Shown here: positions 63,860 to 64,000 of the stretch, one piece after another
Layout: every line of letters starts with the position of its first letter
How positions within the stretch are numbered: the stretch's first letter is position 1
Assembly: GCF_014138285.1 (NCBI RefSeq)
Contig: NZ_JACGXN010000015.1
Span: 1-64,000 of the forward strand
DNA from: Phyllobacterium myrsinacearum
GTDB lineage: Bacteria > Pseudomonadota > Alphaproteobacteria > Rhizobiales > Rhizobiaceae
Direction of reading: 5' to 3'
DNA length: 64,000 bases
Notes under the pieces: model-generated
What the model was told of the DNA's origin: nothing
What the model saw: the letters and a program-made list of their open reading frames with translations, nothing else
Databases searched by the model: none
Program-made: the position numbers and the translations under genes

Positions 63860-64000
63860 ATGCCGAAGGTTGGCGAAAAAGACATTGATGTTCTGTTCAG
63901 CGCAAAGGAGATCGCCGAGCGCAATCTTGAACTGGCCAAGGACATCGTCGCAAAACACTTTGACAACCTGCTGGTGATCTCGATCCTCAAGGGGGCGTTC
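63860..64000 (+). CDS. hpt: Hypoxanthine phosphoribosyltransferase, N-terminal fragment (partial)
   Basis: First 47 codons; the window ends inside the gene. MPKVGEKDIDVLFSAKEIAE followed by AKHFDNLLVISILKGAF is the HPRT N-terminus, including the LLVISILKGAF strand before the PRPP region. It salvages hypoxanthine and guanine. ATG 63860 has AGGAAAAG upstream. Confidence 0.88.
   Translation, partial: MPKVGEKDIDVLFSAKEIAERNLELAKDIVAKHFDNLLVISILKGAF

Noticed and set aside
1-64000. CRISPR array, prophage or integrative element at the two tRNA-Arg genes
   Set aside because: No regularly spaced direct repeats, no phage genes, and no direct repeat of a tRNA 3' end. The only integrase-like gene is the housekeeping xerD.

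Overview
The window is chromosomal DNA from an alphaproteobacterium of the order Hyphomicrobiales (Rhizobiales), most like the Brucella/Ochrobactrum/Phyllobacterium group. This rests on gene families and gene order: an aerobic cobalamin pathway with CobG and CobST, the run xerD / small membrane protein / aroK-aroB-CorC-like / BolA / J-domain protein / cobS-cobT, metX-metW, hisC-tyrC, and ftsEX next to hpt. Translational coupling through ATGA overlaps is common. I assign no species. The sequence is gene-dense, with no phage, no complete insertion sequence and no CRISPR array.

Layout. 0-6.1 kb: the 5' end of purU (cut by the window edge), then cobG-cobH-cobI-cobJ leftward and cobL rightward. 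6.3-9.6 kb: a DUF475/TerC-like membrane protein, then a leftward three-gene group of DGPF/YCII protein, ECF42-type sigma factor and SRPBCC/AHSA1 protein. 9.8-23.1 kb: a surface-polysaccharide locus built as two divergent blocks (FAD oxidoreductase, two acyltransferase-like proteins, GT2, secreted glycoside hydrolase, flippase, chain-length protein, polysaccharide deacetylase, two GT4 enzymes). Both divergent intergenic regions carry the same 15-bp palindrome. 23.1-31.3 kb: a palindromic repeat, an EF-hand protein, tRNA-Arg(CCT), an M20 peptidase, a D,D-carboxypeptidase, a CobW-type GTPase, REP-like repeats, TusA-like, an L,D-transpeptidase lipoprotein, SRPBCC, GNAT and HU. 31.5-35.5 kb: a LysR regulator divergent from a ring-cleaving dioxygenase, a dioxygenase-hydrolase fusion, and a DUF1127 gene followed by three hairpins that each expose CCTCCTCCC. 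35.7-43.9 kb: iron permease-like gene, tRNA-Arg(ACG), accA, xerD, aroK-aroB-CorC-like and bolA. 44-52.9 kb: J-domain protein, cobS-cobT-phytase-like operon, a queuosine-precursor transporter with a candidate preQ1 riboswitch, rpmB, DUF3108, EamA transporter, DUF985 cupin and gloB. 53-64 kb: a composite repeat, a methyltransferase, metX-metW, hisC-tyrC, DUF2125, chaC-like, plsC-like, YdcF-like, ftsE-ftsX, a small membrane protein and the start of hpt.

How the genes fit together. CobG, CobI, CobJ, CobH and CobL carry out oxygen-dependent corrin-ring synthesis and CobS-CobT insert cobalt; a CobW-family protein lies between the two sites. CobJ carries a CbiG-like N-terminal half. The polysaccharide locus resembles holdfast-type adhesin clusters (chain length, flippase, deacetylase, CelD/FemAB-like acyltransferase, glycosyltransferases), but an initiating transferase, a polymerase and an outer-membrane exporter are not in the window.

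The least ordinary signals are the triple CCTCCTCCC hairpin array after DUF1127 (cuckoo/CcsR RNA type), the compact preQ1-I-like leader whose pseudoknot would cover the transporter start codon, the shared palindrome in the two polysaccharide promoter regions, and a TA-flanked palindromic repeat family with 31-bp arms in three states (complete, interrupted by about 195 bp, and a solo arm that supplies a stop codon).
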